Source: DATHSY01 sp046729855 (GTDB lineage Bacteria > Actinomycetota > UBA4738 > HRBIN12). Taken from it: a stretch of DNA of 9,348 bases. Each line of letters starts with the position of its first letter. Within the stretch, counting starts at the first letter, position 1. A program made the position numbers and the translations under genes. The stretch lies in the NCBI GenBank assembly GCA_046729855.1, contig JBKPHM010000135.1, positions 1 through 9,348 on the forward strand, in the 5' to 3' direction. Below, one piece after another: positions 6,365 to 9,348 of the stretch. Below the pieces are notes generated by a model. It saw only the letters and a list, made by a program, of their open reading frames with translations, did no database searches and was not told where the DNA came from.

Positions 6365-7132
6365 TCAGCGTGGGCGGTGGTCGTCCGGCTCAGCGTGAGC
6401 GATGAGATGCACAAGCCGAGCGACCCGCCGGTACGTGTCGTGGACGCCCGCATCCCGTTCCAGGACGAGGAGTGCCTGGAAGTCCTCGTCGCTCAGCTCA
6501 TCGGGCGCCGAATCCGAGAACAGGCGAACGCCCACCCAGTCCGTCAGGCGCCATCCCGTCTGCGCGAGCATCCCGTCCCATTCACTCACGGTGCGGGCTC
6601 GGTTCTCGATGCCGAGCCGACCGGCCGCGACGGACTCCGTGAGCAGGCGCCTCGCCTCGCGGTAGTCCCCCTGGATCCCGGGGCGGAAGGCGATGCCATC
6701 CCGGTTCTTCTCGAGCAACGACAGGAGCGCTCGGTCCGCGGCGATCGAGCGGAGGGCGCGCAGGCAGGCCGCCGGATCGGCCACGTAGAGGAGCACGGTA
6801 TGGCAGAGGATTCCGTTGAACGGAGGCTCGACGAGCGCCGTCGCATCCTCCACGTTCCCTTTGACCAGCCGCACGGCGACGCCGGCCTGCTCGGCGTTCG
6901 CGCTCGCCCGGTCGAGCCACTCGTCCGAGGCATCGAGCAGGGTCACCTCGTACCCGGCCTGGGCGAGCGGGACGGCGAACGTGCCGGTTCCGCCTCCCGC
7001 GTCGAGCAACCTCGCCGACGGCGGCGGGAGGTTTCGGCGGAGCCGCTCGATGACGAGTTGCAGGCGCACGCGTCCACGCGTGCTCTTGTAGTGCGCGTCG
7101 AACCACCCGGCCTTGCCTGAGAAGGGATCCAT
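6365..7132 (-). CDS. Class I SAM-dependent methyltransferase, CmoM/SmtA-like
   Basis: This is a 255-residue Rossmann-fold methyltransferase. Motif I is LLDAGGGTGTFA (42-53, Asp44 and the Gly-rich loop), motif II ends in Asp67 (EVTLLDAS), and motif IV is NGILCHTVLLYVADP. The overall layout resembles E. coli CmoM (SmtA), which methylates the carboxyl of 5-carboxymethoxyuridine in tRNA. Shared features are an N-terminal YKSTRGR-like stretch (YGTTKG in CmoM), VADP, 'GW....GVRLF.D', and a C-terminal 'ALL.LE......Y....R..H' block. The exact substrate is not proven, since many small methyltransferases look alike. The start is ATG7132; an adjacent GTG at 7135 is equally possible, and neither has a clear Shine-Dalgarno sequence. 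It lies upstream of the cyclase on the same strand, but the 174-base gap leaves co-transcription open. No cmoA or cmoB is in view. Confidence 0.85.
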   Translation of the reverse strand: MDPFSGKAGWFDAHYKSTRGRVRLQLVIERLRRNLPPPSARLLDAGGGTGTFAVPLAQAGYEVTLLDASDEWLDRASANAEQAGVAVRLVKGNVEDATALVEPPFNGILCHTVLLYVADPAACLRALRSIAADRALLSLLEKNRDGIAFRPGIQGDYREARRLLTESVAAGRLGIENRARTVSEWDGMLAQTGWRLTDWVGVRLFSDSAPDELSDEDFQALLVLERDAGVHDTYRRVARLVHLIAHAEPDDHRPR

Positions 7133-7167
7133 CACACCGAAGATAGAACCGGGTGGTGATCACGTCG

Positions 7168-7284
7168 ATGCCAAGCCTCGTCCCGACCCATGTCGACTGG
7201 TACGAGGGAGCGCTCGAGTTTCTCATTCATTCGGCCTGCGACGTGGTCCAAGCTCGCAGTGATGTACGTGAGGACTGGTTTTGA
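7168..7284 (+). CDS. Possible 38-aa small protein
   Basis: A short frame runs from ATG7168 to TGA7284, divergent from the methyltransferase and about 35 bases from it. It encodes MPSLVPTHVDWYEGALEF, then a hydrophobic/acidic segment ending REDWF. Two in-frame GTGs lie just upstream (from 7153), after a TAG. G/C-rich third positions and a GGTGG upstream of the ATG give mild support. I recognise no family, and it may be chance or a remnant. Confidence 0.22.
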   Translation: MPSLVPTHVDWYEGALEFLIHSACDVVQARSDVREDWF

Positions 7285-7302
7285 CGAGAGCTGGGGCCTT
7301 GT

Positions 7303-7506
7303 TTGGGATCGCCGCGGTCTTTAGCGAAGTGGCGATCGACGCGGGCAATGCCCTCGGTTTATCTGCAGGAGATCAAGGATCAGATGATCCGGCTCCTGCG
7401 TGAAGTGCGGAGTTTGGCGCGGCGCTCGAGTGACGGCGGTTCACTGTCGGTCCCTGACGTTACATCCCGAGGCGAAATCTTGTCTGCTCCTGCACGTATG
7501 GTCTAA
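7303..7506 (+). CDS. Doubtful small ORF in the 7136-7587 intergenic stretch
   Basis: This frame covers 67 residues, or 52 if it starts at ATG7348 (PSVYLQEIKDQMIRLLREVR...). The first part could form an amphipathic helix, while the tail is Ser/Pro-rich with mixed codon use. There is no clear ribosome-binding site and no recognised family. The rest of this 450-base stretch between the methyltransferase and prs shows nothing else I can support: no tRNA, no mobile-element ends and no clear terminator. Confidence 0.15.
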   Translation: MGSPRSLAKWRSTRAMPSVYLQEIKDQMIRLLREVRSLARRSSDGGSLSVPDVTSRGEILSAPARMV

Positions 7507-7587
7507 ACGGACGACTGGGCCGAACGCGCCTCTTCGTGGAGCGTCGCCGTTCGGGAGGGAACCGGCCAGAGGTACCGCTCCGGTCCG

Positions 7588-8538
7588 TCAATCGAACAGC
7601 ACGCTGATGCTCTCCCGTTGGTCGATCCGGCGGATGGCCTCACCGAACAGTGGTGCGACCGAGACCACGTCGACCTTCGATGAGATCTTGGATGCTTGAG
7701 GTTCCACCGAGTTCGTCACGAACAGGCGCTCGATAGGGCTGTCGTCGAGGAGCTCCATCGTGCGTTCCGTGAACACCCCGTGCGTGACCGCCGCGTACAC
7801 GGCGGTGGCTCCCAAGTTCTTGAGGGCGACCGCCGCCTGTGCCAGCGTGCCGCCCGAGGTGACGAAGTCGTCGACCAGCAGGGCCGTCTGCTCCCGGACA
7901 TTGCCCATGATGGAGAGGATCTCGGCCTGCTCGCTGTGATCGGGGCGCTCCTTGTCGGCGATGGCCATGGGAGCCCCCAAGCGGCTAGCGAACTTCCGTG
8001 CCTTCTTCGCGAAGCCGGCATCTGGTGCCACGACCAACAGATCGGGGAACCCCTTCTGTTCGATGGCCTCGCACAGGACCGGGAGCGCGTAGAGGTCGTC
8101 GACCGGGACGTGGAAGAACCCTTGGACCTGCGGCGCGTGAAGGTCCATGGTCACCACTCGATCCACTCCGGCAGCCTCGATGGCGTCGGCGCAGACCCGG
8201 GCTCTGATCGAGACGCGCGGCTCGTCCTTCTTGTCTCCCTTGGCATAGCTGAAATAGGGGATGACCGCAGTCACCGATGCCGCGCTGGCTCGCTTGAGCG
8301 CGTCGATCCAGAACAGGAGCTCCATGAACTGGTCGTTCGCCGGGAACACCGTCCCCTGGACCAGGTAGACGTTGCGGCCGCGGACGTTCTCCAGCACGCG
8401 GACGAATAGATTGCCCTCGGAGAACCGAAGTACCTCTCCTCGGCCAAGCGGGAGCTCAAGGTACGCGGCGATCTCGGCGCCCAGAGACCTGCTGGCAGAG
8501 CCGGCGAAGATCAGCGGGTCGTCATTGGTCGGTGCCAT
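7588..8538 (-). CDS. prs: Ribose-phosphate pyrophosphokinase (PRPP synthetase), divergent subtype
   Basis: The enzyme transfers pyrophosphate from ATP to ribose-5-phosphate in the cytoplasm, giving PRPP for purine, pyrimidine, His, Trp and NAD synthesis. ATG8538 gives 316 residues, the normal family length, and starts right before the first strand (DDPLIFAGSASRSLG). The frame is open to 8880, but that extension is Arg/Ser-rich. Marks include FSEGN (39-43), ENVRGRNVYLVQ (50-61), NDQFMELL (68-75), the metal-binding MDLHAPQVQGFF with His134, the DKERP loop (195-199) keeping the catalytic Lys196 and Arg198, and the PRPP-binding VDDFVTSGGTL (222-232). It ends RRIDQRESISVLFD. Differences from the E. 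coli type are the KGDKKDEPRV loop (100-109), shorter by one residue than RQDRR...RVP, and Thr227 where the ribose-phosphate loop usually has Asp. It appears to be transcribed alone. Confidence 0.93.
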   Translation of the reverse strand: MAPTNDDPLIFAGSASRSLGAEIAAYLELPLGRGEVLRFSEGNLFVRVLENVRGRNVYLVQGTVFPANDQFMELLFWIDALKRASAASVTAVIPYFSYAKGDKKDEPRVSIRARVCADAIEAAGVDRVVTMDLHAPQVQGFFHVPVDDLYALPVLCEAIEQKGFPDLLVVAPDAGFAKKARKFASRLGAPMAIADKERPDHSEQAEILSIMGNVREQTALLVDDFVTSGGTLAQAAVALKNLGATAVYAAVTHGVFTERTMELLDDSPIERLFVTNSVEPQASKISSKVDVVSVAPLFGEAIRRIDQRESISVLFD

Positions 8539-8577
8539 GCTCCCGAGCCCCCGGTGAGTCCTCCGCCTTGCATGGCC

Positions 8578-8583
8578 ATCATA
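8578..8583 (-). promoter_or_regulatory. -10-like box TATGAT upstream of prs
   Basis: On the minus strand, TATGAT (5 of 6 matches to TATAAT) lies 39 bases before the prs ATG, implying a leader of about 30 bases. The best -35-like sequence, TCGACA (8604-8609), is 20 bases away, longer than usual. The prs Shine-Dalgarno sequence is weak (GGGAG one base from ATG). Confidence 0.35.
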
Positions 8584-8714
8584 GCCGCCGCGTGCGGCCA
8601 GGTTGTCGACGCGCCGCGCACTCAGGCGGCAGCTGACGACCCGTTCATGACGAGGTGCCGGTTGCTTGATTTGCGAGCAAACTTGAGCGACAGGCGAGTG
8701 GCGGTCAGAGAGCG

Positions 8715-8883
8715 ATGGAAGTACAAGAGGTCGAGGAGTTTGTCGAGGTCGCCGACGGGCGCCTCTGGACCGTGACGCAGGGGACCGGTCGGCCCGGTGG
8801 CATTGTGCGACGGGGGACCGGGTGATGCGGACTCGCTCGCGCCGGTGGCGGACATGATCGCCGACATCGCCTGGGTTCACCGT
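8715..8883 (+). pseudogene. Alpha/beta hydrolase (proline iminopeptidase-like) N-terminal remnant, frameshifted and truncated
   Basis: ATG8715 starts a frame reading MEVQEVEEFVEVADGRLWTV then TQGTGRP, a typical N-terminus of alpha/beta hydrolases before the oxyanion-hole motif. At the CCC run 8793-8795 the frame must shift by one extra base. The +1 frame from 8794 then reads PVALCDGGPGDADSLAPVAD and MIADIAWVHR. HGGPG, the family oxyanion motif, appears here as DGGPG (His to Asp). After VHR (about 8883) the expected YDQRG.G.S does not follow, and no hydrolase-like sequence is found in any frame beyond. In the original frame a TGA at 8823-8825 ends it. The remnant is divergent from prs and has lost the nucleophile, acid and histidine regions. 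It is a broken gene unless an assembly error accounts for the shift. Confidence 0.6.
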
Positions 8884-8974
8884 ACATGCTTACTCTTGCG
8901 TCGTGTCTATAGGAAGCTCGGAGCCTGCCGGACTTTGCGATCATCGTGGCCATTGGCTCCAGGTCCTTAGACGT

Positions 8975-8986
8975 CGGTGATCACCG
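8975..8986. repeat. Perfect 12-bp palindrome CGGTGATCACCG
   Basis: This self-complementary 12-mer lies in the non-coding gap between the hydrolase remnant and the end of the erm-type gene. Half of it (CGGTGATC) occurs again at 9061-9068, inside the erm-like coding end. It could be part of a terminator region or a binding site, or be chance. An imperfect GC-rich stem at 9007-9025 follows. Confidence 0.2.
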
Positions 8987-9032
8987 GTTCTTGCCGCTTC
9001 CCGGCGCCTCCGCGGCCCCGCGAGGTGCGCTC

Positions 9033-9348
9033 TCACGAACGGTTCTGGCGTTGCGGTTGGCGGTGATCGGGGGCAGGTGTAAGTGAGAAGAGCGCGACCC
9101 AGTCGAAGACATCGAGCTCTATTGCCTTTGCGCTCGGCGTGATGCCGCGCTCGCGGGCTGTGCGTTTCAACGCGCGCTCGGGGACGCGACCCCGCACCGC
9201 GCGATGTACGGGTAGGTCTGCCCGTCGGAAGCCGGCGCGTAATAGCTCCAGGTAGTCGCCTCGCTGGTCCACCGGAAGGAGCGGGCGGGCCCGCCTGGTC
9301 ACGGAAAGCACGCCCGCATCCACCGAAGGAACCGGCTTGAACGCGGTG
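9033..9348 (-). CDS. Erm-type 23S rRNA (adenine-N6) methyltransferase, C-terminal part
   Basis: The gene runs off the right edge; only its last 104 codons are present. Reading from the edge gives TAFKPVPSVDAGVLSVTRR followed by ARPLLP, the conserved block of Erm/KsgA-family rRNA adenine dimethyltransferases just after the SAM domain. The form 'PVPSVDAGVL.(V/I).RR..PLLP' fits the Erm branch better than KsgA (typically P.P.VDSAVV.L.P). An all-helical C-terminal domain follows (YLELLRAGFR, a long Arg-rich stretch, then LDVFDWVALFSL), with a short Gln/Arg-rich tail to the stop at 9033-9035. Erm proteins methylate A2058 of 23S rRNA and give macrolide-lincosamide-streptogramin B resistance. The catalytic NPPY-type motif lies outside the window, so activity cannot be judged. 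There is no visible link to mobile DNA here. Confidence 0.75.
   Translation of the reverse strand, partial: TAFKPVPSVDAGVLSVTRRARPLLPVDQRGDYLELLRAGFRRADLPVHRAVRGRVPERALKRTARERGITPSAKAIELDVFDWVALFSLTPAPDHRQPQRQNRS

Noticed and set aside
6230..7120. Plus-strand frame opposite the methyltransferase
   Set aside because: It is Arg/Glu-rich shadow sequence; the minus strand carries a complete SAM methyltransferase.
7696..8409. Plus-strand frame opposite prs
   Set aside because: It is a shadow of prs, whose motifs are unambiguous.
8622..8867. Minus-strand 81-codon ORF with a helical middle (DLDKLLDLLYFHRSL)
   Set aside because: It is antisense to the hydrolase remnant, which explains its open frame; there is no ribosome-binding site or family resemblance.
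8539..8880. N-terminal extension of prs to 8880
   Set aside because: The extension is Arg/Ser/Pro-rich, overlaps the hydrolase remnant and a -10-like box, and the family starts near ATG8538.

Overview
The window is about 9.3 kb of GC-rich bacterial DNA. G/C-ending codons dominate in every recognisable gene and GTG starts are frequent. The gene content suggests an uncultured actinobacterium-like organism, or another high-GC soil or water lineage: a TRAP-type binding protein, a CapA-like phosphoesterase, a secreted PQQ-type sugar dehydrogenase, a membrane class III cyclase, and an Erm-type rRNA methylase resembling actinobacterial ones. That placement is inference. No rRNA, tRNA, CRISPR array or insertion sequence was seen.

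Left part, plus strand. The window opens inside the 3' end of a TRAP solute-binding protein gene (DctP family). A CapA/PgsA-like metallophosphoesterase reading frame follows, separated from it by a single in-frame TAG and lacking an obvious start codon. Next comes an unrecognised small ORF (1432-1740), then a gene-poor stretch (1741-2150) holding a coding-like minus-strand remnant and a perfect 18-bp palindrome. The palindrome abuts the ribosome-binding site of a secreted glucose/sorbosone dehydrogenase-type protein (2151-3665). A small, possibly broken, exported or lipoprotein-like ORF lies behind the dehydrogenase.

Middle part, minus strand. Read right to left, the genes are a CmoM/SmtA-like SAM methyltransferase (7132-6365), a six-helix membrane adenylate cyclase (6190-4889) and a PhzF-family protein (4857-4069). 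The cyclase and PhzF genes are 31 bases apart and are probably co-transcribed. The PhzF homologue keeps the family fold motifs, but alanine occupies the place of the usual catalytic glutamate.

Right part. A low-evidence intergenic stretch (7136-7587) is followed by a minus-strand ribose-phosphate pyrophosphokinase gene (prs) of a divergent subtype with a -10-like box upstream. Divergent from prs is the N-terminal remnant of an alpha/beta hydrolase, broken by a one-base frameshift and then truncated. The window ends inside the C-terminal half of an Erm-type 23S rRNA adenine methyltransferase on the minus strand.

The genes do not form one pathway. The cyclase-PhzF pair is the most operon-like unit. 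Several small disruptions (8793, about 3757, possibly about 1985, and the CapA start) mean that either real gene decay or assembly indels should be kept in mind.
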